Shown: positions 1 through 9,745, numbered from the stretch's first letter. The stretch is DNA of 64,000 nucleotides from Christiangramia portivictoriae DSM 23547 (GCF_000423045.1 NZ_KE383971.1:320092-384091), one strand, 5' to 3'. The notes: generated by a model from the sequence alone, not told the origin. Numbers and translations: made by a program.

Positions 1-495
1 ACAGCATGCGGACTCGTTTCGGGAATTATTGTTCATACCAGCCTGGTCGCTTTTGGAGTTTCTGCGATCATTCGGCAATCTGATATTACATTTCTAATCA
101 TCAAAGTACTGGGCGCGATCTACTTATTATATCTCGCGTTCCAGGTATATCGGTCTAATCCGGAAATTGCTTTTTCTTCGGAAGGAATTAAACATAAAAG
201 TCTGTTGTCAATGTTTCAGCAGGGATTCATCATGAATGTCCTGAATCCAAAAGTGGGCATCTTTTTCCTGGCATTTTTCCCTGGTTTTTTATGGGAACCC
301 GATGGTAATACCGTTTGGCAATTTTATATTCTTGGTTTTGTATTCATGCTGCAGGCACTCATCATCTTCTGTCTGGTGGCATTTGCAGCGAACAAAATCT
401 CCGGCTGGGTAAGATCGTATCCTTCTTCCGGAATATTTCTGAAATGGTTACAAGTGGTTATTTTTATTCTGATAGCGATTCTTATTCTTATCTAA
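1..495 (+). CDS. LysE/RhtB-family amino-acid exporter, 5' end cut off
   Basis: The frame is open from base 1 to the TAA at 493-495, so the gene starts before the window and its first segments are missing. The visible part shows family hallmarks: a Gly-rich first helix followed by VHTS, a helix ending KVLGAIYLLYLAF, then FQQGFIMNVLNPKVGIFFLAFFPGF with the typical NPK motif and three further hydrophobic stretches. Members export amino acids or small metabolites across the inner membrane by proton exchange; the substrate cannot be read here. An internal ATG at 205 is not the true start, because homology-like sequence continues upstream of it. No terminator is obvious before the next gene. Confidence 0.85.
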   Translation, partial: TACGLVSGIIVHTSLVAFGVSAIIRQSDITFLIIKVLGAIYLLYLAFQVYRSNPEIAFSSEGIKHKSLLSMFQQGFIMNVLNPKVGIFFLAFFPGFLWEPDGNTVWQFYILGFVFMLQALIIFCLVAFAANKISGWVRSYPSSGIFLKWLQVVIFILIAILILI

Positions 496-587
496 TTGTG
501 GAATTCTTAGCTACAATGGGAATAGTTGATTCTGAAATTTCAGATTATCAATAAAATCTTATTCTTTTTAAATTTTCTGTAAAACAC

Positions 588-595
588 TATCTTTG
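588..595 (+). promoter_or_regulatory. Bacteroidota -7 box TATCTTTG before HMG-CoA lyase
   Basis: TATCTTTG matches the Bacteroidota sigma consensus TAnnTTTG. Only five bases separate it from the ATG at 601, so transcription would begin at or next to the start codon, giving a leaderless or nearly leaderless mRNA. Confidence 0.6.
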
Positions 596-600
596 ACCAT

Positions 601-1464
601 ATGGCTCAAGTGAAACTAATTGAATGTCCCCGCGATGCGATGCAGGGAATCAAAGAATTTATACCTACAGAAAAAAAGGCACAGTATATACAGTCACTTT
701 TAAGGTGCGGATTCGATACGATCGACTTTGGAAGTTTCGTTTCCCCGAAAGCCATTCCGCAAATGAAGGATACGGCAGATCTGCTTTCCAGATTAGATCT
801 TTCAAAAACCCAATCCAAATTACTTGCCATCGTGGCCAATACACGCGGAGCTCAGGATGCCTCTGTTTTTGAGGAAATAGATTACTTAGGTTACCCTTTC
901 TCAATTTCTGAAAATTTTCAAATGCGGAATACCCACAAAACCATTGCAGAATCTGTAGAGGTATTGCAGGAGATCCTGGACATTGCCAATGGTTCAAATA
1001 AGGAAGTGGTTGCTTACCTGAGCATGGGATTTGGCAATCCTTATGGAGATCCGTGGAATGTTGAGATCGTGGGTGAATGGACAGAAAAACTGGCGGGAAT
1101 GGGAGTGAAGATTCTAAGTCTATCAGATACCGTTGGAACTTCTTCGCCAGATATCATTGAATATTTGTTTTCAAACCTAATTCCCAGATACCCTGAGGTA
1201 GAATTTGGTGCGCATCTGCATACGACTCCTTCAAAGTGGCACGAAAAGATCGATGCAGCGTACAAAGCGGGATGCAGAAGATTTGATGGCGCGATCCAGG
1301 GATTTGGCGGGTGCCCTATGGCTAAAGATGAACTAACCGGGAACATGCCATCAGAAAAAATGCTGTCCTATTTTAATGCTGCGAAAGCAGATAGCAACAT
1401 CAAAATGACCAGTTTTGAGTCATCCTATAATGAGGCTTCTAAAATCTTCAACGCCTATCATTAA
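601..1464 (+). CDS. mvaB: Hydroxymethylglutaryl-CoA lyase
   Basis: A 287-residue HMGL-like TIM-barrel protein that would cleave 3-hydroxy-3-methylglutaryl-CoA into acetyl-CoA and acetoacetate, the last step of leucine breakdown. The N-terminal PRD motif (R11, D12) matches the substrate/metal-binding Arg-Asp pair of the family. HLH at 205-207 gives the metal-binding histidines, and FGGCP around C238 matches the catalytic-cysteine loop G-x-GGCP. The length is normal. The gene is monocistronic by position, with a promoter box five bases before the start. PRDAMQ instead of the commoner PRDGLQ is a mild variation. A related aldolase-type carboxylase such as homocitrate synthase is less likely given the GGCP loop. 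Confidence 0.88.
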   Translation: MAQVKLIECPRDAMQGIKEFIPTEKKAQYIQSLLRCGFDTIDFGSFVSPKAIPQMKDTADLLSRLDLSKTQSKLLAIVANTRGAQDASVFEEIDYLGYPFSISENFQMRNTHKTIAESVEVLQEILDIANGSNKEVVAYLSMGFGNPYGDPWNVEIVGEWTEKLAGMGVKILSLSDTVGTSSPDIIEYLFSNLIPRYPEVEFGAHLHTTPSKWHEKIDAAYKAGCRRFDGAIQGFGGCPMAKDELTGNMPSEKMLSYFNAAKADSNIKMTSFESSYNEASKIFNAYH

Positions 1465-1502
1465 TAGCGTTTATTGAAATGAATACAGGTATCTAAAAAA
1501 CC

Positions 1503-1594
1503 TATTTAAAATTAATCTAAATAAATTTGCGGTAATTATAAGCTCATATTATATTTGCGCTGGAATTAGTTATTTTAAACCAGTCTAAATAAAA
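1503..1594 (+). promoter_or_regulatory. Two near-identical palindromic operator candidates (iron/metal type)
   Basis: Two 24-bp elements start at 1503 and 1571 and agree at most positions. Each has the form TATTT(A/T)AAA, a variable core, then TCTAAATAAA, and each is an imperfect inverted repeat with 6-bp arms (TATTTA or TATTTT / TAAATA) around a 9-bp core. They flank the -7 box at 1550. The symmetry and position suggest a dimeric repressor of the Fur or DtxR kind; the regulator is inferred from the downstream imelysin and TonB receptor genes, not seen. Confidence 0.5.
1550..1557 (+). promoter_or_regulatory. -7 box TATATTTG of the DUF4856-imelysin operon
   Basis: TATATTTG fits TAnnTTTG and lies 41 bases before the ATG at 1599. 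A second match, TAAATTTG at 1522-1529, overlaps the end of the first operator palindrome, so two alternative starts are possible. The second palindrome would then lie just downstream of the start site, where a bound repressor would block transcription. Confidence 0.5.
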
Positions 1595-1598
1595 CTAT

Positions 1599-2810
1599 AT
1601 GAAAAAGCTGTTCGTTTCAGCCTTTGTTGCAGCCCTTACTTTAAGCTCTTGTTCATCTGATGATGACACCGATATACTGAATGAAAAAAATATTGAAGTC
1701 CCAGTTTCTTATGAATTTACAAGAAACGGAGCTTCTACCGTTAATTTTGAAGGCCAGACTACCAGGTTACAGATGTCTGCGGAAATCCTTTCAAACTTTA
1801 CAGATTTTGACAACGCTTCAGAAGAAATGTTGTTGAATATGTTTGCCAATGAGAATTCACCTTTCGCCAATGAAGATCTTAATGCTTCCAGTAAAAGTAT
1901 CAAATCCAAAGTAGCAGCTTCAAACCTGTATTTTTCTACCAATAATGTAGAAGCTAGTGAGATCAAAGCCGATTTTGATTCCTGGATCACCGAGCAAATG
2001 ACAACGGTGAAAGCGAATAAAGACATGCTGGCAGAAGCAGGTCAGGCAGGACAGATCGCACAGGGAACCCGTGTAAGATACGTGAATGGAAAAGGTCTGG
2101 AATTGAATCAGGCGTTTGCCAAGTCTCTTATTGGTGGTCTTCTGGTAGATCAAATTCTCAACAATTACCTGTCTCAGCCAGTTCTTGACGAAGCCGATAA
2201 TAGATTGAACAACGATGATGAGCTTCCTGAGGAAGGTAAGAATTACACCACGATGGAGCATAAATGGGATGAAGCTTATGGTTACCTGTATGGTGATCCT
2301 TCAATTCCTGCTTCCAATCCAAATGCTGTCCTTAATGAGAGTGATGATTCTCTTTTATTTAATTATCTGGGACAGGTGGATGAAGATGAAGATTTTGCTG
2401 GCATCGCCGAAGAAACTTTCGAGGCTTTTAAAACCGGTAGAGCAGCAATCGTTGCAGGAGATTACATAGTACGTGATGAGCAAGTCGCGATTATTCGTGA
2501 AAATATTTCTAAGACGATCGCGGTAAGAGCGGTGTACTACCTGCAGGATGGTAAGAACCTTCTTGCAAATGGTGAGTTTGGTGCAGCATTCCATGCGCTG
2601 TCTGAAGGTTATGGATTCTTATACAGTCTAAGATTTACCAATGATCCAATGACCAACATGCCTTATGTAAGTGTGTCTGATATCAACAATTTTAAAGATC
2701 AGTTATTAAGCGGGAATGGTTTCTGGGAGGTAAGTCCTGATACTCTGGACAGTATTTCAGAAAAGATCGCTGCAGAATTTGATTTTAGTGTAGCTGAAGC
2801 TGCAGAATAA
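1599..2810 (+). CDS. DUF4856 lipoprotein
   Basis: A 403-residue protein with a lipoprotein signal: basic start, hydrophobic core and lipobox LSSC with C18, followed by Ser/Asp residues. The body resembles DUF4856, a Bacteroidota family usually found beside imelysin genes; the first mature segment PVSYEFTRNGASTVNFEGQT is typical. No catalytic motif is evident. It is first of four genes on this strand (DUF4856, imelysin, VKGC-like, TonB receptor), behind two operator-like palindromes. Context suggests a surface or periplasm-facing component of a metal or iron acquisition system. That role is inference: the biochemical function of DUF4856 is unknown to me. Confidence 0.75.
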   Translation: MKKLFVSAFVAALTLSSCSSDDDTDILNEKNIEVPVSYEFTRNGASTVNFEGQTTRLQMSAEILSNFTDFDNASEEMLLNMFANENSPFANEDLNASSKSIKSKVAASNLYFSTNNVEASEIKADFDSWITEQMTTVKANKDMLAEAGQAGQIAQGTRVRYVNGKGLELNQAFAKSLIGGLLVDQILNNYLSQPVLDEADNRLNNDDELPEEGKNYTTMEHKWDEAYGYLYGDPSIPASNPNAVLNESDDSLLFNYLGQVDEDEDFAGIAEETFEAFKTGRAAIVAGDYIVRDEQVAIIRENISKTIAVRAVYYLQDGKNLLANGEFGAAFHALSEGYGFLYSLRFTNDPMTNMPYVSVSDINNFKDQLLSGNGFWEVSPDTLDSISEKIAAEFDFSVAEAAE

Positions 2811-2816
2811 TAATTT

Positions 2817-2841
2817 ACCGGAGTCTTGTGCTCCGGTTTTT
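2817..2841 (+). terminator. Internal hairpin with T-run between DUF4856 and imelysin genes
   Basis: ACCGGAG and CTCCGGT form a 7-bp stem with a 7-base loop, followed by five T (the first closing the stem). It lies seven bases after the DUF4856 stop and 12 bases before the imelysin start. As no separate promoter is evident for imelysin, it more likely attenuates than ends the operon. Confidence 0.6.
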
Positions 2842-2853
2842 CAATTAAACGAT

Positions 2854-3972
2854 ATGATTAAATTTTCAAGACTATTCATTGTATTTGCATTGATCTTCGC
2901 GGCATGTTCTTCAGAAGATGACGGCACGGAGACAGGTGGGGAAACCGGTGGAACAGATTCTTTTGATCGTGGCGCCATGCTTATAAACTGGGCAGATAAT
3001 ATCATCGTTCCAGCTTACAATAACATGGCCGCTAAGACTCAGAATGTGGAAACGGCAGCAACGGCTTTTACAGCAGCTCCAGATGCTGCAGGATTTCAGC
3101 AACTTCGTGAGGCTTACGTAGATGCGTATAAGAGTTTCCAGTCGGTTTCAATGTTCCAGGTTGGAAAGGCGGAGGAAATTAATTATCGAAGCTATTTAAA
3201 TACCTATCCGGCCAATACCTCAAATATCGATTCTAAAATAAGCTCTGGTTCTTTTAATCTGGAATTACCATCCAGTTTTGCTGAACAGGGACTGCCAGCT
3301 TTAGATTACCTTTTATTCGGTATGGGAACTTCGGAAGAAACTGTGGCTTTATATAGTTCTAATGAGAATTACCGTTCTTACTTAAATGCTGTTGCCTTAA
3401 GAATGAATTCTCTTACTGCTGAAGTTTCAAATTCCTGGAACGGGGATTACAGAGATACTTTTGTAAGCAATACTTCGTCATCGAGTACAGGTTCTGTGGA
3501 TAAATTCACAAATGATTATGTAATGTACTTCGAGAAGATTCTTAGATCTGGAAAGATAGGATTCCCGGCGGGTGCATTTACAGGGACAGCGTCTCCTTCA
3601 AATGTTGAAGCGCGTTTTAACGCCGAAATTTCCAGAGAACTTTACCTGGAAGCGGTACAGAGCTTTGAAGACTTTTTCTATGGAAGACATTTCTCCGGAA
3701 ATGGAACCGGAAGCAGCTACAAACAGTATCTTGAGTACCTGGATAGTATTAAGGATGGAGCAGATCTTGCTGGTTTAATTGAGAACCAGTTAGATGCCAT
3801 TCAATCTCAAAGTTCATCTCTGGAAACGAATCTGAAATCACAGGTAGAAAAGGACAATACTAAAATGCTCGAAGCTTATGATGAATTGCAGAAGGCTGTG
3901 ATTCTTCTAAAAGTTGACATGATGCAGGCTCTTTCTATAAGTGTGGATTATGTAGATTCAGATGGAGATTAG
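2854..3972 (+). CDS. Imelysin-family lipoprotein
   Basis: A 372-residue lipoprotein (lipobox FAAC, C18) with a Gly/Thr/Glu-rich linker, then a mostly helical body. The motif GLPALDYLLFG at 146-156 corresponds to the imelysin signature region (G-x-H-x-x-E in the founding members), but His is replaced by Pro148 and Glu by Asp151, so the putative metal site is altered. Imelysins and the related IrpA proteins are iron-regulated outer-surface or periplasmic proteins of uncertain mechanism. It follows DUF4856 after a 43-base gap holding an attenuator-like hairpin, and the VKGC-like gene follows after seven bases. Function in iron or metal uptake is inferred. Confidence 0.8.
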   Translation: MIKFSRLFIVFALIFAACSSEDDGTETGGETGGTDSFDRGAMLINWADNIIVPAYNNMAAKTQNVETAATAFTAAPDAAGFQQLREAYVDAYKSFQSVSMFQVGKAEEINYRSYLNTYPANTSNIDSKISSGSFNLELPSSFAEQGLPALDYLLFGMGTSEETVALYSSNENYRSYLNAVALRMNSLTAEVSNSWNGDYRDTFVSNTSSSSTGSVDKFTNDYVMYFEKILRSGKIGFPAGAFTGTASPSNVEARFNAEISRELYLEAVQSFEDFFYGRHFSGNGTGSSYKQYLEYLDSIKDGADLAGLIENQLDAIQSQSSSLETNLKSQVEKDNTKMLEAYDELQKAVILLKVDMMQALSISVDYVDSDGD

Positions 3973-3979
3973 TATCTGA

Positions 3980-5344
3980 ATGCCTTTTTCTGCAAATAAA
4001 TATCTAAAAAAGTATACGGAAGCTGCCCCTTTGGCGGCTTTTCGTTTATTTTTTGGTTTAATGATGTTTGCCAGTATTGCGCGCTTCTGGGCAAATGGCT
4101 GGATCGAGAAACTATACATCGCTCCCAAGTTTTTCTTCTCCTACTATGGTTTCGAATGGGTGCAACCCATAGGCGAGTATACCTATCTGATATTTGTCAT
4201 TTGCGGACTTTCTGCCCTGGCCGTCGCAGCGGGTTTTAAATATAGACTTTCTATAATACTGTTTTTCCTGAGTTTCACTTATATCGAGCTTCTGGACAAG
4301 ACAACTTACCTGAATCACTATTATTTTATCAGTATCCTTAGCTTTCTGATGATCTTTCTACCAGCCAATGTCTATTTTTCTATTGACGCCTGGAGAGATA
4401 AGGGCAAATCATTTCAAAAAGTACCAGCCTGGTGCGTGGACTCTATCAAACTGCTTTTAGCGATCGTATATTTCTATGCGGGACTCGCAAAGCTAAATTC
4501 AGATTGGCTATTAAGGGCGATGCCTTTAAAGATCTGGCTACCCTCCAAATACGATCTTCCAGGACTGGGAGATCTTATGCAACAGGAATGGCTGCATTAC
4601 GCCTTTAGCTGGAGCGGGATGTTGTACGATCTTTTTATTCCCTTTCTATTGCTATGGCGTCGTACACGATTTGCTGCTTTTATCATGGTGATCATTTTTC
4701 ATGTACTCACGCGTGTTCTTTTCCCTATCGGAATGTTCCCTTACATTATGATCGTAAGCGCTTTGATATTTTTTAGTGCAAAGCAACATCACAGAATTCT
4801 CAATTTTATTGCTGAACTATTTAAATTCGATAAATCGAGATTTGATACTTCTGAAGTATACCAGTTTCCAGATGTTACCGGCAGGATCGTGAGAACTGTA
4901 GTAGTTCTATTCTTTGCCATACAGCTTTTATTACCCTGGAGATATCTCGCCTACCCGGGAGAATTATTCTGGACTGAAGAAGGTTTTAGATTCAGCTGGA
5001 GGGTGATGCTTATGGAGAAAGCTGGCTACGCGCAGTTTAAAGTCGTAGATGGAAAGACTGGAAATCGTTTTTACGTCAATAATTCAGATTTTCTTACCCC
5101 TTTTCAGGAGAAGCAAATGTCTTTTCAGCCAGATTTTATACTGCAATACGCGAAATTTCTTGAAGAACATTTCAGAAAGGATGGTCATCAAAATATAGAG
5201 ATTTACGTAGAGAACTACGTGGCGCTGAATGGCAGAAAGAGTGCGCCTTACATCGATCCTGATGTAAATTTGCTTAATTTTGCCGACTCGTTTGAACACA
5301 AAGAAATCATATTACCATTCCAGGATGAAATTAAAGGTCTTTAG
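3980..5344 (+). CDS. Vitamin K-dependent gamma-carboxylase-like (HTTM) membrane protein
   Basis: A 454-residue polytopic protein with several hydrophobic helices up to about residue 320, then a soluble C-terminal part. Similarity to animal gamma-glutamyl carboxylase (GGCX) runs through its length: LLDKTTYLNHYYFISIL around H113 matches the GGCX segment with His160, YFYAGLAKLNSDW around K171 matches the segment with the catalytic base Lys218, FPIGMFPY at 248-255 matches the FSIGMFSY region, and QLLLPW with a later FSWR matches the start of the lumenal domain. Both key residues are therefore kept. The natural substrate is unknown: candidates are quinone epoxidation or Glu carboxylation of a partner protein. 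It overlaps the TonB receptor gene by 20 bases, implying co-translation. Confidence 0.82.
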   Translation: MPFSANKYLKKYTEAAPLAAFRLFFGLMMFASIARFWANGWIEKLYIAPKFFFSYYGFEWVQPIGEYTYLIFVICGLSALAVAAGFKYRLSIILFFLSFTYIELLDKTTYLNHYYFISILSFLMIFLPANVYFSIDAWRDKGKSFQKVPAWCVDSIKLLLAIVYFYAGLAKLNSDWLLRAMPLKIWLPSKYDLPGLGDLMQQEWLHYAFSWSGMLYDLFIPFLLLWRRTRFAAFIMVIIFHVLTRVLFPIGMFPYIMIVSALIFFSAKQHHRILNFIAELFKFDKSRFDTSEVYQFPDVTGRIVRTVVVLFFAIQLLLPWRYLAYPGELFWTEEGFRFSWRVMLMEKAGYAQFKVVDGKTGNRFYVNNSDFLTPFQEKQMSFQPDFILQYAKFLEEHFRKDGHQNIEIYVENYVALNGRKSAPYIDPDVNLLNFADSFEHKEIILPFQDEIKGL

Positions 5345-7757
5345 TCTCATATTTTTGTTTACTTCACTGGCTCAGGCCCAATTCACGGTTAGTGGAACGG
5401 TTACTTCAGTGGAAGACGGTTCACCTATTGCTAATGCTGAGGTTTGGAACAAGACAGTTTCAGAAATGGTACTTACCAATGAAAATGGTGTCTTCAGCAT
5501 AGAGAATCTGCAGGAAGGTGAATATGAATTCGCGGTTTTCAGTTTTGAATATGCCATTTCAGAAAAGACGGTTCTGGTTGAGAAAGATACCCAACTTAAT
5601 TTTCAGCTGGGAAAACTTGCCAACAATCTTAGTGAAGTCATGATCACCAACCGCAGGGAACAGATCTTTGCGCTAAGAAAACTACGTAAGGTGGAAGGAA
5701 CTGCTATCTACGCGGGTAAGAAAAGTGAAGTAGTACTGCTCGATAAGACCTTAGGAAACCTGGCGACAAATAACGCCAGGCAGATCTATAACCAGGTGGT
5801 AGGACTTAATATTTATGATAATGGCGATGCCGGTTTACAGTTAAACATTGGAGGTCGTGGACTCGATCCCAACCGAACCCAGAATTTTAATACCAGGCAG
5901 AACGGTTATGATATTTCTGCTGATGTTCTGGGGTATCCGGAAAGCTACTATACACCTCCCGCAGAAGCGCTGAAGGAGATCCAGGTGGTTCGTGGTGCTG
6001 CTTCTTTGCAGTATGGAACCCAGTTTGGTGGAATGATCAATTTCAAATTCAAGGAAGCTGTAAAGGATAAGAAAATAGAACTGATTTCCAGGCAGAGTGT
6101 TGGTTCATATAACCTTTTTACCAGTTTCAACAGCCTTAGTGGGACTGTGGGAAAATTAAGTTACTATACTTATTTTCATTATAAGGGTGGCGAAGGTTTC
6201 CGGCCTAATTCTGGCTACGATTCCAGGAATGTGTTCGCTTATTTAGGTTACCAGCTTAGTGATCGTACCAATATCAGTTTTGAGTATACTTACCTGGATT
6301 ACCTGGCACAACAACCGGGCGGACTTTCAGATTTTCAATTCTATGAAGATCCGGATTTCAGCAATCGTGAAAGGAACTGGTTTGATGTGAACTGGAATCT
6401 TTATGCCTTCAAACTGCAACATGAGCTTACAGACAGGACAGATGTAAGTGTTAATTTTTTTGGGCTGGATGCGACAAGAAAAGCACTGGGATTTAGAGTA
6501 GATAGAGTTTCCCAGGTAGATGATCTGGATGCTCCAAGAGAATTGCTGGTAGACAATTTTTCGAACTGGGGAATCGAAACCAGGTTATTAACCAGGTACG
6601 ACCTGCTGAATGACCAGTCGGTTTTTCTAATTGGTGCAAAGTATTATGACGCCAGCAATGACCAGAGACAAGGACCTGGTTCTACCGCGACCGGTCCAGA
6701 TTTCTCATTTGCAAATGCTACCTATCCAGATTACGCCAGACAGGCTGAGTTTAACTTCCCTAATAAGAACCTTGCAATTTTTGGAGAGAATATTTTTAAT
6801 GTTTCTGAAAGATTATCGGTGACACCCGGCTTTAGATTTGAATATATCAACACGGCTTCTGAAGGGTCTTACAAAAATATCATTCTGGATCTGGCAGGAA
6901 ATCCACTTCAAAATGAAACTATAGAAGATAGTCGTGATTTCGAGCGTTCTTTTGTTTTACTTGGAGTAGGATCCAGTTACAGTCTGAATCCCAAAAACGA
7001 ACTTTACGCCAATATTTCCCAGAATTACAGGTCTGTTACCTTTAATGACATTAGGGTTGTAAATCCCAATCTGGTCATAGATCCTGAAATTACCGATGAA
7101 GAAGGTTTCACTGCCGATATTGGTGTGCGCGGTAGACTGGCCGAAAAGGTTTCTTACGATGTTAGTATTTTTGGATTAAAATATAATGACAGGATAGGGG
7201 TTGTGGATGTGGCTACAGCTACAGATTATTATCGTTACAAATCCAATATTGGTGATGCTTTTATCTATGGTCTGGAAACCTTTGCAGACTGGGATTTAAA
7301 GAATACTTTCTTTAAAACTTCTGAAGATCACAAGCTCAACTATTTTGTGAATGCAGCTTTTACCAGTTCTGAGTATGTCAATTCCAATGAAATTAACGTA
7401 GAAGGCAATGATGTCGAATTTATTCCGAAGGTAAACCTGAAAACCGGTCTTAATTTTGGTTATAAAAACTTCCTCGCAGGTCTACAATACACCTATTTAT
7501 CTGAACAGTTCTCAGACGCTACGAATGCTCCGCAAGATGTAGATGACAGGATCAATGGAATTCGAGGTTCCATTCCATCTTATGGAATCATGGATGTATC
7601 GGCCAGCTATACACTTGGCAAATTTAAGCTGGAAGCCGGGATCAACAATCTTTTGGATAATAGTTACTTTACTCGTCGAGCTACCGGATATCCCGGGCCA
7701 GGAATCATTCCCGCTCAACCGCTTACCTGGTATTCAACTTTACAGATTAAATTATAG
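5325..7757 (+). CDS. TonB-dependent outer-membrane receptor (FecA-like) with CarboxypepD_reg-like domain
   Basis: An 810-residue receptor. The ATG at 5325 starts a clear signal peptide (KLKVFSLIFLFTSLAQAQ); an upstream TTG at 5280 would add a non-signal extension and is rejected. After it come a carboxypeptidase-regulatory-like beta sandwich (about 20-100), a plug domain containing GLNIYDNGDAGLQLNIGGRG and EIQVVRGAASLQYGTQFGG, then a 22-strand-type barrel ending in an aromatic-rich C-terminus (LTWYSTLQIKL). It takes up a scarce ligand across the outer membrane with TonB energy; the operator-like upstream palindromes suggest an iron complex, but the ligand is not readable. It is last in the four-gene operon and overlaps the VKGC-like gene. 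Confidence 0.9.
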   Translation: MKLKVFSLIFLFTSLAQAQFTVSGTVTSVEDGSPIANAEVWNKTVSEMVLTNENGVFSIENLQEGEYEFAVFSFEYAISEKTVLVEKDTQLNFQLGKLANNLSEVMITNRREQIFALRKLRKVEGTAIYAGKKSEVVLLDKTLGNLATNNARQIYNQVVGLNIYDNGDAGLQLNIGGRGLDPNRTQNFNTRQNGYDISADVLGYPESYYTPPAEALKEIQVVRGAASLQYGTQFGGMINFKFKEAVKDKKIELISRQSVGSYNLFTSFNSLSGTVGKLSYYTYFHYKGGEGFRPNSGYDSRNVFAYLGYQLSDRTNISFEYTYLDYLAQQPGGLSDFQFYEDPDFSNRERNWFDVNWNLYAFKLQHELTDRTDVSVNFFGLDATRKALGFRVDRVSQVDDLDAPRELLVDNFSNWGIETRLLTRYDLLNDQSVFLIGAKYYDASNDQRQGPGSTATGPDFSFANATYPDYARQAEFNFPNKNLAIFGENIFNVSERLSVTPGFRFEYINTASEGSYKNIILDLAGNPLQNETIEDSRDFERSFVLLGVGSSYSLNPKNELYANISQNYRSVTFNDIRVVNPNLVIDPEITDEEGFTADIGVRGRLAEKVSYDVSIFGLKYNDRIGVVDVATATDYYRYKSNIGDAFIYGLETFADWDLKNTFFKTSEDHKLNYFVNAAFTSSEYVNSNEINVEGNDVEFIPKVNLKTGLNFGYKNFLAGLQYTYLSEQFSDATNAPQDVDDRINGIRGSIPSYGIMDVSASYTLGKFKLEAGINNLLDNSYFTRRATGYPGPGIIPAQPLTWYSTLQIKL

Positions 7758-7758
7758 A

Positions 7759-8001
7759 TCACGCAGTAGCTTGTGGTGCCCAGTGGCTACATAACATTCC
7801 TGGCGCTGCTTTTTGAGGATTTGCACAGGTTGGACTTTCATATCTTGCACAGTTAAGGCAATTCTTCTCATTTTTGATAGCGGCTTTCATTTCAAAACTG
7901 TCGCAGGTATGCTGAACATTGACCGCGGTCTCATGTTTAGTACAAAAATTATTCTGAAAATTGTCGCAATTGGTGCAGCTGTTTCCTAATCTAATACTCA
8001 T
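7759..8001 (-). CDS. Small Cys-rich protein with duplicated CxxC module
   Basis: Eighty residues with eight cysteines in two matching modules: C9-x2-C12-x7-C20-x12-C33 and C48-x2-C51-x7-C59-x11-C71. The repeat implies an internal duplication and probably two zinc or other metal sites. No signal peptide is seen, so it is likely cytoplasmic. Its stop lies one base from the TonB receptor stop on the opposite strand, leaving no room for a terminator. A near-consensus -7 box (TATCTTTA, complement of 8020-8027) lies about 20 bases upstream. I do not recognise a named family with certainty; a metal-binding role is inferred from the cysteines only. Confidence 0.7.
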   Translation of the reverse strand: MSIRLGNSCTNCDNFQNNFCTKHETAVNVQHTCDSFEMKAAIKNEKNCLNCARYESPTCANPQKAAPGMLCSHWAPQATA

Positions 8002-8165
8002 AATCGATTCATTTTAAACTAAAGATAGCGAGCAATTCATTAAGAATGAATTTAAATACCTGTAGACCATTTAATTAAGACATTTCTTAATTCTCGATGA
8101 AAGTTACTTGATCCTGTAGATTTATATTTTGTTATTCTGAATACTTCATTGATTCTCACTTATAA

Positions 8166-9674
<1,509 letters not shown>

Positions 9675-9700
9675 TTTTCGAGAACAAATAAAATAAAAAA

Positions 9701-9724
9701 CCCTGCAAATTTGCAGGGTTTTTT
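9701..9724. terminator. Bidirectional terminator between guaB and the OmpH-like gene
   Basis: CCCTGCAAATTTGCAGGG is a perfect palindrome followed by six T and preceded by an A-rich run, so it can end transcription from both convergent genes. Confidence 0.9.
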
Positions 9725-9745
9725 CGTTAGGAATTATTTTAGAAC

